In this document: piece by piece, positions 25,530 through 34,572 of the stretch
Layout: every line of letters begins with the position of its first letter
Numbering within the stretch: position 1 is the stretch's first letter
Origin: UBA4971 sp029551185
GTDB taxonomy: Bacteria; Bacillota; SHA-98; UBA4971
Assembly (NCBI GenBank): GCA_035593725.1
Contig: DAOSZN010000007.1
Coordinates: 27,019 to 91,018 of the forward strand
Reading direction: 5' to 3'
Length of the DNA: 64,000 bases
Program-made: the position numbers and the translations under genes
Notes under the pieces: generated by a model
What the model saw: the letters and a program-made list of their open reading frames with translations, nothing else
Databases searched by the model: none
Told to the model about the DNA's origin: nothing

Positions 25530-25823
25530 GTGCCGGCCAGGAAGAAAAAACCTGCTAAAGCTCGGGCTAAACGCCCGCTGGATTCGCTGAAATACGAAGT
25601 TGCCAGGGAACTCGACTTTCCCAAAGAGGTGTTGGAGGAAGGTTATTGGGGGAATCTGTCTTCCAGACAGTGTGGAGCTGTGGGCGGCCAGATGGTCAAA
25701 AGGATGATAGAGGCTGCTCAAAAAGCCATCGCTGAGGAAGCAGCTGCAGAGGCCATAGCGGGGTTCCGATCCGGTCTAGGGCTTCCTCCGGAACGAGATG
25801 TAAAGATACCAACTGAATCATAA
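25530..25823 (+). CDS. Alpha/beta-type small acid-soluble spore protein (SASP)
   Basis: A 97-residue basic protein starting at GTG after AAGGAGGGG. The core SLKYEVARELDFP...YWGNLSSRQ and GAVGGQMVKRMIEAAQ matches the alpha/beta SASP family, which coats and protects spore DNA and is degraded by germination protease. It has a lysine/alanine-rich N-terminus and an unusual cysteine in the usually conserved Gly-Ser-Val/Gly-Ala-Val block (QCGAVGG). A second SASP follows at 26130. It is direct evidence that the organism makes endospores. Confidence 0.93.
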   Translation: MPARKKKPAKARAKRPLDSLKYEVARELDFPKEVLEEGYWGNLSSRQCGAVGGQMVKRMIEAAQKAIAEEAAAEAIAGFRSGLGLPPERDVKIPTES

Positions 25824-26129
25824 AATATCTGGGGCTGGGCACATAGACCATAATTTGTGCCCTGTTCCCTTTCTTGCAGTGGATTTACCGGATAAGCATA
25901 GAAAATCAGAAATCGCATAACAGGCCGATTTTCATCAACTTTTTCGAGTCTCTCGCTATCAACTGTTACTGTTACTACAATTGCCGAAGTGAGTTTTTCG
26001 GCGTCTGCTATTTAATAGAGAAGACCAGATATACTAACTATAACCGATACTCTCCATACGTTTCCTAGCATACGTTTATGTGTTTGTGTGACACTATAGA
26101 CAGAAAAGCGTGGAGGGTGGTGAAATATA
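25824..26129 (+). other. Gap between SASP genes with terminator and hairpin
   Basis: The hairpin GGGCACA (25837-25843) / TGTGCCC (25856-25862), extended by a GGG/CCC pair and followed by CCCTTTCTT, should terminate the first SASP transcript. A second small hairpin GCCGAA/TTCGGC lies at 25983-26002. CATACG repeats at 26055 and 26069 vaguely resemble sigma-G -10 boxes, but no matching -35 box was found. Confidence 0.45.
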
Positions 26130-26474
26130 ATGGCACGTGGCGCACGTAGAAAGAATCGCCCGGTTGTACCTGAGGCCCTTGCAGCGCTTGATAGGTTTAA
26201 GTACGAAATTGCAAACGAACTAAACCTGCCTAGCAATATCATAAACACGGGCTATTGGGGCAATTTGCCTTCAGCTCAATGTGGCGCAGTAGGCGGACAG
26301 ATGGTCAAAAGGATGATAGAGGCTGCCCAGCGGTCACTTATAGAAGGCACTATGGCCGGAGTCAAGGCAGGATTCCAGGCGGGTCTTACCCAGCCAAGCG
26401 GTACCCAGACCTTTACTCAGACCGGCTACGGAGCGGGGCAGACAGGCTATAATCAACCTATCCAGCCTGTATAA
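26130..26474 (+). CDS. Alpha/beta-type SASP with Gly/Tyr/Gln-rich tail
   Basis: A 114-residue SASP preceded by GTGGAGGGTGG. The core RFKYEIANELNLP...TGYWGNLPSAQ and GAVGGQMVKRMIEAAQ is nearly identical to the upstream paralog, including the cysteine before GAVGG. The last ~35 residues, rich in Thr, Gly, Tyr and Gln (GYGAGQTGYNQP), are not part of the ordinary SASP fold. It should bind spore DNA in the forespore. A hairpin terminator follows. Confidence 0.93.
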   Translation: MARGARRKNRPVVPEALAALDRFKYEIANELNLPSNIINTGYWGNLPSAQCGAVGGQMVKRMIEAAQRSLIEGTMAGVKAGFQAGLTQPSGTQTFTQTGYGAGQTGYNQPIQPV

Positions 26475-26503
26475 CGCATCAATATATGAGGCAGTTAGGA
26501 TAA

Positions 26504-26530
26504 ACAGGCCGTTCCAAAAGGACGGCCTGT
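26504..26530. terminator. Terminator after second SASP, between convergent genes
   Basis: ACAGGCCGT (26504-26512) pairs with ACGGCCTGT (26522-26530), extended by CC/GG around an AAAA loop. A strong stem without a clear T run; probably shared with the convergent degV gene. Confidence 0.6.
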
Positions 26531-26568
26531 AATGTGTGTGACTCTTGTATCAGACATCTAAGTAAGAA

Positions 26569-27432
26569 TCAGCAGTAATAAAACTGGAATCCAATGAGTC
26601 CCGGCCCAACGTGGGTTCCGATTATCGGTCCAATTTCTATAGGCTGCGCCCCGATACCGGGGAATTCTTCCTCTAATGACCTTGCGACTTCTTCTGCTCT
26701 GTCTATATTATCCGCATATGCTATGGCAATGTTTGTGGGAAGCTTATCTCCGCCTCCTTCGGCAATCATAAGTTCTGTGATTCGTTTTAGGGCACGCTTT
26801 TCAGTTCTGACCTGTTCGAGAACTTCAATTCGTCCGTCTTCGCGAACAAAATGAAGAATGGGCTTAACTTGTAAGAGAGATCCAATTATTGCTTGGGCGC
26901 CTGAGAGACGGCCTCCTTTATGCAGGAACATAAGGTCATTCACGACGAAAAGAGTTCTCATTGCGTCCATAACCTGATATATACGATTTAAGGTTTCTTC
27001 CTTGCTCTTACCTGCTTCAGCACACGCTACAGCTTCTTTTACTATGAAGCCAAGAGCAGGTCCGGTTTGCTTAGAGTCAATAACAACTATGTCAGCATCT
27101 TTGTCTTCTATCATTCCGGCTGCGGTCTGAGCTGAATTTGCAGTTCCGCTGATACCGCCTGAAATATGTATAGAAATAATAGTGCTTGCGCCTTCTTCCA
27201 AGAGTTGTTTATAAGTTGTGAGAAAGTCGCCTGACGATGGCTGTGAAGTGGTGGGTAGCTCTTTTGCCTTTCTCAGTCTGGCATAGAAATCACGATTGCT
27301 GATTTCGATGCTTTCCTTATAGACTTCTGAGTCTATGTTAACAAATAAAGGCACAAGCGCAACGTTATGAGCTTTCAGCCAGTCATCGGGCAGGGCTGCA
27401 GTAGTATCCGTTACAATCCTAATGGAATTCAT
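26569..27432 (-). CDS. DegV-family fatty-acid-binding protein
   Basis: A 287-residue DegV/FakB-type protein. The N-terminal IVTDTTAALPDDW, the lipid-carboxylate-binding PTTSQPSSGDF motif, the SGTANSAQTA helix and the C-terminal IGPIIGTHVGPGLIGF are all present. FakB proteins present exogenous fatty acids to the kinase FakA. A matching fakA is not in the window. It is a single-gene unit on the minus strand behind the SASP terminator. Confidence 0.92.
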   Translation of the reverse strand: MNSIRIVTDTTAALPDDWLKAHNVALVPLFVNIDSEVYKESIEISNRDFYARLRKAKELPTTSQPSSGDFLTTYKQLLEEGASTIISIHISGGISGTANSAQTAAGMIEDKDADIVVIDSKQTGPALGFIVKEAVACAEAGKSKEETLNRIYQVMDAMRTLFVVNDLMFLHKGGRLSGAQAIIGSLLQVKPILHFVREDGRIEVLEQVRTEKRALKRITELMIAEGGGDKLPTNIAIAYADNIDRAEEVARSLEEEFPGIGAQPIEIGPIIGTHVGPGLIGFQFYYC

Positions 27433-27718
27433 AATACATCCTCCTTTCGCCTAAAATTCCATTAACTAAGGCGAATCCCTTTAGACACAAAAATATTCTT
27501 CGTCATATTACCCTTAATTCCTTCACATTAGTTGCTTCTTCCTATACCGGAGTATTTACGGAAATGTATCCGGAAAGCCTCGCCTACCTTAACGGGCATG
27601 AAGAATCTCAAAAACGATCAAGATATAAAAGTATAAAGTCTTGAGAAACATGGATAAGGGAAACAATACAATTGAGATTCACAAGTGTATAGGGCTAAAA
27701 GAAATGAGGAGGATTACC

Positions 27719-27916
27719 ATGAAGAACAAGGAAAGCAAGAAATGTCCTCATATGGCGGAGAATGCAGAAACCGGCGTGAAGTGCAAGCAATGCGGGCATA
27801 TGGTAAGTGTTAGCGGTATGTCATCCTCAGAAGGGATGGTGTCTTGCCCGGTTTGCGGAGCAACGGTGAGTCGGTTTGACGCTTTGAAATCAGAGGTATC
27901 AAATGAGGATTACTAG
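27719..27916 (+). CDS. 65-residue zinc-ribbon protein
   Basis: An ATG at 27719 after AATGAGGAGG encodes a small Lys-rich protein with two CxxC pairs (KCKQCGHMV and SCPVCGATV), plus an extra cysteine near the N-terminus (KKCPHMAE). The longer frame from 27641 lacks a ribosome site. It is probably a structural zinc ribbon; no function is recognisable. It is convergent with the amidase-domain gene. Confidence 0.6.
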   Translation: MKNKESKKCPHMAENAETGVKCKQCGHMVSVSGMSSSEGMVSCPVCGATVSRFDALKSEVSNEDY

Positions 27917-27939
27917 ATTAACCTGTAAACGGACGGGGC

Positions 27940-29127
27940 TTATATAACAATCTTCAGCAGCCAAAATACGGTATCGCAGTCCCACCCCAGATCCCACGGG
28001 ACGTGATAACGGTCAGCTGTATGAGAGTTAACCAATAAATATAATCCGGAATCTGCGCCAATGACTACTGCGAAATGTTCAATCCGTCCGTTTTTCTCGT
28101 AGGCTATAAGGTCTCCCGCGTTAAGTGCCCCTATAGCTCCTCCGGGATATGTTTCGCTAGGCGCAATTAGGTCGCTATAAGTGCCGCGGGCGAGCCTTTC
28201 AGCTCGTCCGCTGCTGAGCAAGTAACTAAGCAAACTCGATGCCTGGGCCCAAGCGCGCGTCGCTCCTGCGCCGGCTCCATTTGGAACGTACCTCCATGTA
28301 TAGGTCATAGGAAGATTGCCGGCCTCTTTATCACCTAAGACTTGGGAGACAAAATTCGTGCAATCACCTCCGAGCCCTGTGAAGTTTTCATATAGAGGGT
28401 TGTATTTACGATTATTGCCACAACCCCATGCGAGTCCACAGTACTTATCTGCATAAGCTACAGCGTTTTCCCTGTTATAGAGGTAGGCATATTCCTTGTC
28501 GTCACCGCTGTCGGCAGTGGCTGTAAGAATTTCCGGCAAGTATGGCACATCAATCTCAAAAGGTGAAGACAGTGCAGTCCCTGAGCTTACAGAACCGGCA
28601 TCTACGTCCAGGGGATCCAGATACCAGTCTCGTCTGATGACCCATTCCCCTTCTCTCAACGCAAGCTCCAGGAAATGCTCGGCGCCAATACCGAAGAAGT
28701 CCGGCTTGGACGCAAGCTGAGATTCATGCTCGTACGAAACCTTAACGCTTTCATCAAGCTCGATCCATGCGGTAGTCCCTTTGAGTTCCAGTGAGATGAC
28801 CCTGATTTCAACTTCGGTATCAAGAAGCCTGATACCACGTGCAGCGCTCCAGGCTTTAAGATATGCGCACCTTCTGGTCTCATGCTCAAAAGCCCACTTC
28901 CCATAGTGGGAATCAAGGTCATAATGGGACATCAGTACGTCCGTATCTCCCCTGATGATGGCCTCAGCCCGTTCGGAGAGCATCATGCTAAGGCGCATGC
29001 TGATAAGTCTTTCCAGAGATAACGGTATCCCTCCAACCGGTCGGTGAGGGATACCTCTTAATGTTACGAAAACACTGATGACAGCAATTAGGCCCAGTAA
29101 AAGTCTTCTTTTGTATAACACATGCAT
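27940..29127 (-). CDS. Secreted amidase-domain (Amidase_6) protein
   Basis: A 395-residue protein with an N-terminal hydrophobic segment (about residues 8-24) for export or anchoring, a middle NTF2-like/uncharacterised region, and a C-terminal cysteine-amidase domain from ~210. The catalytic cysteine is in GLGGDCTNFVSQ, and the partner histidine is probably in RIEHFAVVIG. The start of the domain, YNRENAVAYADKYCG, is typical of Amidase_6 proteins of Bacillota. It probably acts on cell-wall or spore peptides. It is transcribed away from, and lies just after, a small HTH gene on the same strand. Confidence 0.82.
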   Translation of the reverse strand: MHVLYKRRLLLGLIAVISVFVTLRGIPHRPVGGIPLSLERLISMRLSMMLSERAEAIIRGDTDVLMSHYDLDSHYGKWAFEHETRRCAYLKAWSAARGIRLLDTEVEIRVISLELKGTTAWIELDESVKVSYEHESQLASKPDFFGIGAEHFLELALREGEWVIRRDWYLDPLDVDAGSVSSGTALSSPFEIDVPYLPEILTATADSGDDKEYAYLYNRENAVAYADKYCGLAWGCGNNRKYNPLYENFTGLGGDCTNFVSQVLGDKEAGNLPMTYTWRYVPNGAGAGATRAWAQASSLLSYLLSSGRAERLARGTYSDLIAPSETYPGGAIGALNAGDLIAYEKNGRIEHFAVVIGADSGLYLLVNSHTADRYHVPWDLGWDCDTVFWLLKIVI

Positions 29128-29138
29128 ATCAGTTTCCC

Positions 29139-29324
29139 TTATTTCTCTGATGTCGCATGGTTAAGTGCCTTCATGATTTTTCTTGCTTGTTGCGGACCGA
29201 GTTTTACAATACCTAATTCAGCTTTAACTACGAGTTCAAAAGGGATTCCTGTGCGTATTGAAAGTTCTTTTGCGCTTATGCCCGCTTTTTGCCTGAGATT
29301 CAATAAGGTGGTCATGTTTCCCAT
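29139..29324 (-). CDS. Small Xre-like helix-turn-helix protein
   Basis: A 61-residue (or 58 from the second ATG, better spaced from GAGAGG) protein that is almost entirely an HTH_3-type fold: LRQKAGISAKELSIRTGIP for helices 2-3 and EL...LGPQQARKIMKAL for the end. It probably binds DNA as a dimer, or forms a two-gene unit with the amidase-domain gene 11 bases downstream. The target is unknown. Confidence 0.65.
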   Translation of the reverse strand: MGNMTTLLNLRQKAGISAKELSIRTGIPFELVVKAELGIVKLGPQQARKIMKALNHATSEK

Positions 29325-29423
29325 CCTCTCCCGATATGGCTTATACTACCAGTATAGTGAGGATGTCCCTTTTTTATGCCAAGTTACGCACTAAAAGGTT
29401 ATGACCTCGTCATAGAAAAAGTG

Positions 29424-29443
29424 AGCACTGACATAAGTCAGTG
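29424..29443 (-). terminator. Terminator after the RDD gene (minus strand)
   Basis: A perfect 8-bp stem GCACTGAC/GTCAGTGC with an ATAA loop (TTAT when read on the minus strand). Read on the minus strand it is followed by TCACTTTTTC, as expected for an intrinsic terminator of the RDD-family gene. Confidence 0.75.
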
Positions 29444-29457
29444 CATTATCCGGTATT

Positions 29458-29958
29458 CTAGAGCTTCCGGCAGGCTGAATGCTCTTCTTGCGCTTCTTCT
29501 ATTACTCGAGTATCCGCCAGTCTATCACCGAGTCTTCTTCCTTGCGCATCCGTAAGCATCAAGATAATCTCAATAATGCCGATTACTGAACTTACGCTCC
29601 CGATAAGAGACCAAGTAGACCATGGGATGGTTCCAATAGGCATCAATACGACTATGAACGAGAGAAGATGGCCCAGAGCCAAAGGCCAATTACGTTTGGC
29701 GGACAATCCTATGTCAATATCACTGCCTTTCGGTCCCACAACTTTGAGGCGCATAACTCTTTTGCCAACGCTCCTGCCTTTCCATGCCGGATCCTTTAGC
29801 AATTCAAGCATTATGGCGTCTTTAGTCAAGATATAGGCACCGCCAAGGAGATGCCCTATCCCCCAAAAAGGGATAGCTGCTGACAAGACCGCACCTATCA
29901 ATCCATCAATCAGCCCTGCGACAACTCGTCTGCCCAGATCGGCTTTTTCTTTTGCCAA
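29458..29958 (-). CDS. RDD-family membrane protein
   Basis: About 166 residues from a TTG at 29958 preceded by AAAAGGAGGG; the longer frame to 30000 would read through that ribosome site. The Arg-Asp-Asp pattern is visible (RRVVAGLIDG near the start and GRRLGDRLADTRV near the end), with KGRSVGKRVMRLKV between, and about three hydrophobic segments. RDD proteins are of mixed or unknown transport role, some acting in Na+/H+ exchange. Single gene with its own terminator. Confidence 0.82.
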   Translation of the reverse strand: MAKEKADLGRRVVAGLIDGLIGAVLSAAIPFWGIGHLLGGAYILTKDAIMLELLKDPAWKGRSVGKRVMRLKVVGPKGSDIDIGLSAKRNWPLALGHLLSFIVVLMPIGTIPWSTWSLIGSVSSVIGIIEIILMLTDAQGRRLGDRLADTRVIEEAQEEHSACRKL

Positions 29959-30280
29959 AAGAAACCCTCCTTTTCCCTTTATACTAACGAGAATATTCAC
30001 TTGTGACCTGATATACCTTCCAAAAACTTCATATCAGTTGGAATATTTCCTCAAAAAAGCACTTATTCGAAGTATTGCAGGCGATGTACAACGAAGGGAA
30101 TGTTGTGAAGTGAATTATTGCGAAGAGAAGCCATTCGTGGACAGGTATGAAGTATTGCCATATTCACCGGTATTTCCAGAGACATATGCAGTTTAGCAGG
30201 GATTTGCTCTTCAGTATGGAATTTGTTCAATTAACAGGTATTGGACTCCGTATGATTGCAAGGGGGCGCCGGTTCAGGCA
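29959..30280. other. Divergent intergenic region before the peptidoglycan-recycling operon
   Basis: This 322-base AT-rich gap must hold promoters for the RDD gene and for the operon starting at 30281; none is clear by eye. A 45-codon frame (30147-30284) ends in a 4-base GTGA overlap with the next gene's GTG start. It has no convincing ribosome site and is not called. Confidence 0.3.
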
Positions 30281-31606
30281 GTGAAAGAGTGTTTTACGCG
30301 GATACCCAGGGTTCTCAGGCAGAAAAGCTTACAGTTCCGCATGGGTCTCTTACTGGCTGTCTTATTGTTATTGATAGGAGGAGCGGTGTATATCATGGCG
30401 GAAACACGTGTAGGTATCGGCGTGAATTCCGAAGCTCAAGCAGCGGATGAGTTCCGTGGATTATGGGTTGTGCGTACAAGTATGCAGTCAAAAGAGTCAG
30501 TTGAGCAAGTGATTGGAAGGGCTTGCGAGGGGAAGTTTAACGCCTTGTTAGTGCAGGTAAACGGGCGTGGCGAAGCCTACTATGAAAGTCGCATCATACC
30601 TAGGATGCCTGATGTGCAAGGAGGATTTGACCCATTGGCCTTTTGTATCGAGGAGGCCCATGCAGTCGGGATAGAGGTGCACGCATGGATCAACGCTTTT
30701 ACCGTGGGGGAGATAGGACGAAGGAAGTATCAAGAGAATCATGTGCTTACTCAGCATCCTGAGTGGGCACTGGTAGACCACGGCCAAGTTTCAACCTTCG
30801 ATTACAGTCCGGGAATGGGTAGGGATGAACTTGTTTCAGTGATGTTGGATCCTGCAATAGAAGGCGTAAAGGAGTATGTCCGCGAGGTCTTTATGGAGGT
30901 GGTCACTGACTACGATGTGGACGGTGTCCATTTCGACTATATTAGGTATCCGGGTAGAAAGTATGGGTACGGTGAAGAGGCAAGGGATGAGTTTAGGAAG
31001 CTTACAGGCTATGATCCGCTGGATCTTGTGAAAAAGCCGGAGACCTTACGCGGCAAAATCACAGACGGAAAGGATCTTTTTGAGGATCTGAGTGATAAGT
31101 GGGATGAATTTCGCCGTGAGCAAGTGACCGAGGTGGTTCGAAGAGTTTACCAAGATGTGAAGCGGACAAAGCCGGACGTAGCAGTATCATGTGCCGTGTT
31201 TCCCGATTTGGATGAGTCTTATAACGAGAGACTGCAGGATTGGCTGAGTTGGATTCAAGAAGGTATTGTAGACTTCATAGTGCCGATGGCATATACCCCA
31301 AACACCCGAAAGTTCACAAGCCATATCAAAAAGGCAGTGGAAACGTCACCGGACGGGAGGGCTTTGGCAGGTGTCGGAGTCTATCTTATGTTGGACAATC
31401 CCTCGGATTGCATAGAGAAGATTGAGGCTGCAAGGGAACTTGGAACACCCGGAGTAGTCTTGTTTTCATATGATTCTATCAAGGAAAGGACGGATTATTG
31501 GGAGGCCTTGGCCTCCGGCCCTTTCAAGAGCCCTGCGACTGCCCCTAAAATGACCCGCCGGGCTTCAAGCCCAATATCATCTGTGAAGGACAGAGAAAAT
31601 GATTAG
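30281..31606 (+). CDS. GHL10 (DUF187) family glycoside hydrolase, membrane-anchored or secreted
   Basis: A 441-residue protein with an N-terminal hydrophobic segment (about residues 21-41) and a (beta/alpha)8 glycosidase-like domain of the GHL10/YngK type: EFRGLWVVRTSM, FNALLVQVNGRGEAYY, VDGVHFDYIRYPG (the acidic active-site strand) and IVDFIVPMAYTPN. It is the first gene of a four-gene operon whose other members degrade and recycle peptidoglycan, so a wall-glycan substrate is plausible. It overlaps nagZ by 8 bases. The start is a GTG with a G-rich upstream region. Confidence 0.85.
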   Translation: MKECFTRIPRVLRQKSLQFRMGLLLAVLLLLIGGAVYIMAETRVGIGVNSEAQAADEFRGLWVVRTSMQSKESVEQVIGRACEGKFNALLVQVNGRGEAYYESRIIPRMPDVQGGFDPLAFCIEEAHAVGIEVHAWINAFTVGEIGRRKYQENHVLTQHPEWALVDHGQVSTFDYSPGMGRDELVSVMLDPAIEGVKEYVREVFMEVVTDYDVDGVHFDYIRYPGRKYGYGEEARDEFRKLTGYDPLDLVKKPETLRGKITDGKDLFEDLSDKWDEFRREQVTEVVRRVYQDVKRTKPDVAVSCAVFPDLDESYNERLQDWLSWIQEGIVDFIVPMAYTPNTRKFTSHIKKAVETSPDGRALAGVGVYLMLDNPSDCIEKIEAARELGTPGVVLFSYDSIKERTDYWEALASGPFKSPATAPKMTRRASSPISSVKDREND

Positions 31607-33386
31607 GGAGAAAGGGTCTGTAGAGAAAAGGGCCTCCAAATTATCACCGCGCGGAAAGGCAGCCACGGCTATAGTGATTATGGGAATGATTATTATCTTA
31701 GGGGGATTACAAGTGAATGCTCCTGTCGCGTCAAAGGAAGACCGCGTTCTTGCATTGCTTCAGCGGATGAGTGTTGAAGAGAAGGTGGGCCAGATGGTAA
31801 TGGCAGGGTTTCCCGGCCAAATTGCCGGCCCGGAAGCTGAAACCTTAATTGAGCAATGTAAGGTTGGTGGAATCATTTTTTTTGCACGGAATCTTGCGGA
31901 TCCGTTCCAGACAGCATCCCTTTCCAACGAGCTTCAGAAGATGGCTGCATCCCAGGGTGCCGGTATTCCGCTTTTCATCGCAGCTGACCAGGAAGGCGGG
32001 TATGTGGCCAGACTGCCGGGCGCAGCGTCATTCCCCGGAAATATGGGGCTTGGAGCAGCCGGAGATCTTGTTCTTGCGCGCAAGGTGGCGGAAGCAACCG
32101 CAAGAGAGCTCAGAGCCTGTGGTATCAATATGAACTTTGCCCCTGTAGTCGATGTAAACAGCAATCCGAATAACCCTGTAATCGGTGTCCGGTCCTTCGG
32201 AGAGTCAGTTGAGGCTGTCTCTGAACTTGGAGCCGCTATGGTGGAGGGCTTGCAGAAAGAGGGGGTCAGTGCAACCGTAAAGCACTTCCCCGGGCATGGG
32301 GATACATCTCTTGACTCACATATAGATCTGCCTACAGTGCCACACGACAAAGCCAGATTGAGGGAGGTCGAGCTCAAACCCTTCCAGGTAGTCATTGACA
32401 GCGGAGTTGATGTGGTAATGACCGCTCATGTGACTTTCCCGGCTTTTGAGCCGGAGCCGGGTTTGCCTGCAACTCTTTCCCGACATGTCTTAACCGGGTT
32501 GCTTAGAGGGGACATGGGATTCAAAGGTCTCATTGTGACAGATGCCATGGAGATGGGGGCTATTGTTAAGAACTTCGGTTTGGAGGAAGCTGCGGTGATG
32601 GCGGTAAACGCAGGTGCTGACATAGTCCTTGTGGGGTGGCCTGACGATTGGCGGGATGCTGTACGTGTGGTGGATGCCTTGTCGGAAGCGGTGGCATCAG
32701 GCAAGATCCCTATGTCCCGTGTGGATGAGTCAGTTCAAAGGGTGCTTCAGGTGAAAGAGAGACGCGGTATCCTTCAATCCTCGTTTGTGGACGCAAAGAG
32801 GGCAAAAGCGCTTGTAGGATCCGAGGATAACCGGAGACTGGCCCTTGAAGCTGCGCGAGCGAGTATATGCCTCGTGAGGGATGAAGGCGGCCTCATTCCC
32901 ATCAAGGCTGAGTCATGCGGTAAGGTGTTGGTGGTGTATCCAAACATAGGCCCGCTTACACAGGCTGAAGACCCGTCAGGCGAACCTACGAGCCTTGCGC
33001 GCTATCTGGAGCCGACGCTCGGGAAGGTTGACGGGATATCAATGTCAGCGAATCCGGATACTACTGAACAAGGCAAAATTGTAAACATGGCTAAGGATTA
33101 CGATACAGTGATTATTCTGACTTCGCGCGCATGGTCTTCAGGACATAGAGGGCAGGCTCAACTTGTGGCGACTCTCACAAAAAAAATGCCACGTATCATT
33201 GCAGTCTCTCTCCGCGAGCCTTATGACCTAAAGAAGTATAGTGAGGTAGGCACCTACCTGACAGTGTTCAATTCATCAGGCACAAGCATGAAGGCCTTAG
33301 CAGAAGTCCTGACCGGAGATGTGAAATCCCAAGGAAAGTTACCGGTTGCGATTCCTGGTTTCTATCCTGTGGGTCACGGGATATAA
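31599..33386 (+). CDS. nagZ: Beta-N-acetylhexosaminidase NagZ (GH3), membrane-anchored
   Basis: A 595-residue GH3 enzyme. An N-terminal membrane segment (about 22-40) is followed by the GH3 barrel: FIAADQEGGYVARLPG, NMNFAPVVDVNSNP, the acid/base loop KHFPGHGDTSLDSH with the catalytic histidine, and the nucleophile aspartate in GLIVTDAMEMGAI. A C-terminal GH3_C-like domain follows. It removes GlcNAc from muropeptides, like B. subtilis NagZ (YbbD). It overlaps the preceding gene and is followed by the AmiE-like hydrolase and anmK. Confidence 0.93.
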   Translation: MIREKGSVEKRASKLSPRGKAATAIVIMGMIIILGGLQVNAPVASKEDRVLALLQRMSVEEKVGQMVMAGFPGQIAGPEAETLIEQCKVGGIIFFARNLADPFQTASLSNELQKMAASQGAGIPLFIAADQEGGYVARLPGAASFPGNMGLGAAGDLVLARKVAEATARELRACGINMNFAPVVDVNSNPNNPVIGVRSFGESVEAVSELGAAMVEGLQKEGVSATVKHFPGHGDTSLDSHIDLPTVPHDKARLREVELKPFQVVIDSGVDVVMTAHVTFPAFEPEPGLPATLSRHVLTGLLRGDMGFKGLIVTDAMEMGAIVKNFGLEEAAVMAVNAGADIVLVGWPDDWRDAVRVVDALSEAVASGKIPMSRVDESVQRVLQVKERRGILQSSFVDAKRAKALVGSEDNRRLALEAARASICLVRDEGGLIPIKAESCGKVLVVYPNIGPLTQAEDPSGEPTSLARYLEPTLGKVDGISMSANPDTTEQGKIVNMAKDYDTVIILTSRAWSSGHRGQAQLVATLTKKMPRIIAVSLREPYDLKKYSEVGTYLTVFNSSGTSMKALAEVLTGDVKSQGKLPVAIPGFYPVGHGI

Positions 33387-33507
33387 CATTTTTGCAATAG
33401 GTCCAAGTTGCTGTCAGCCCGTTGCTCTCTGCCGGTTCCATCTAGTGTTGTGCCGTAGTTCTTTCAGACTGTGGTCAGATCGTTGTGTAATATAGGAGGC
33501 TTGCGTC

Positions 33508-34572
33508 TTGAAGGAAAGCAGTATTCGCCGACTTCTTGCGGGATCAGTTGATAGAGGCGAGATTCCCGGGGCGGTCTTTGCATACGGTACCGACCGCGGA
33601 GTGGTGGAAAAGGGGGCTGTAGGCTTCCGAATGATCCGTCCCGAGAAGAAGCCTATGGAAGTTGACACTTTATTTGACTTGGCTTCTGTGACGAAGTGTG
33701 TCGCTACAACATCAGCTGTTATGATCCTTGTGGAGGAAGGGCAGCTTCGCCTTGATGATGAGGTGGAAAGGTTTATTCCGGAGTTTTGCGGCACCGATAA
33801 GGAAGGGATCACCATCCGTGAGCTCTTGACCCACACTTCAGGGATGGCTGCATGGACGGATCTCTATATGCATGCGTCATCACCGAAAGAAATTATCAAA
33901 GCTATTTCCAAGTTTCCTTTGGAATATAAGACCGGGACCGCTGTGATCTACAGCTGCCTTGGCTTTATTGTCCTGGGCCTGGCAGTGGAAAAGGTGGCCG
34001 GTGAACCAATGGATCGCTTCCTGGCAGAGAGGGTTTTCGGTCCCCTCGGTATGAAGGATACTTGCTTCAATCCGCCGCCTGATTTAAGGGAGAGGGCTGC
34101 AGCGACTGAATACTGTAAATGGCGCGGAAGGATTCTGATAGGAGAAGTCCATGATGAGAACGCATGGGCAATGGGGGGAGTCAGTGGAAACGCAGGGCTT
34201 TTCTCTATAGTGGAAGACCTTTCGCGATTTGCCCGGATGCTTCTAAATAAGGGCACACTTGAAGGGGTCAGCGTTTTCTCGCCTCGGACGGTTGAAGCTA
34301 TGACTTGCGACCGGACCGGCGCCGGGTTTGATGAGAAGCGGGGTCTCGGGTGGCTGATCCGCGGAACCGGGGTAAAGTCTTCATCCGGAGATCTTATGTC
34401 GCCAAAGGCTTTTGGTCATACAGGGTTTACAGGCACATCCATCTGGATAGACCCGGAACTTGACATCTTCGCTATCCTCCTTACCAACAGGGTCCATTTT
34501 GGCAGGGACAACAATGCCCATATCAGATTACGTCCCAGATTCCATAATGCGGTGGTGAGTATGCTTTGTTAA
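33508..34572 (+). CDS. Serine hydrolase of the beta-lactamase/AmiE type
   Basis: A 354-residue penicillin-binding-protein-like hydrolase. The SxxK motif is SVTK (in LFDLASVTKCVATTSA), the second motif is YSC in AVIYSCLGFIVLGLAVE, and the third is HTG in FGHTGFTGTS. It has no signal peptide. In B. subtilis the nagZ neighbour amiE (ybbE) is a beta-lactamase-family N-acetylmuramyl-L-alanine amidase, and position between nagZ and anmK makes that role the best guess. Carboxypeptidase or esterase activity is the alternative. The TTG at 33508 follows ATAGGAGG; its end overlaps anmK by 7 bases. Confidence 0.82.
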   Translation: MKESSIRRLLAGSVDRGEIPGAVFAYGTDRGVVEKGAVGFRMIRPEKKPMEVDTLFDLASVTKCVATTSAVMILVEEGQLRLDDEVERFIPEFCGTDKEGITIRELLTHTSGMAAWTDLYMHASSPKEIIKAISKFPLEYKTGTAVIYSCLGFIVLGLAVEKVAGEPMDRFLAERVFGPLGMKDTCFNPPPDLRERAAATEYCKWRGRILIGEVHDENAWAMGGVSGNAGLFSIVEDLSRFARMLLNKGTLEGVSVFSPRTVEAMTCDRTGAGFDEKRGLGWLIRGTGVKSSSGDLMSPKAFGHTGFTGTSIWIDPELDIFAILLTNRVHFGRDNNAHIRLRPRFHNAVVSMLC

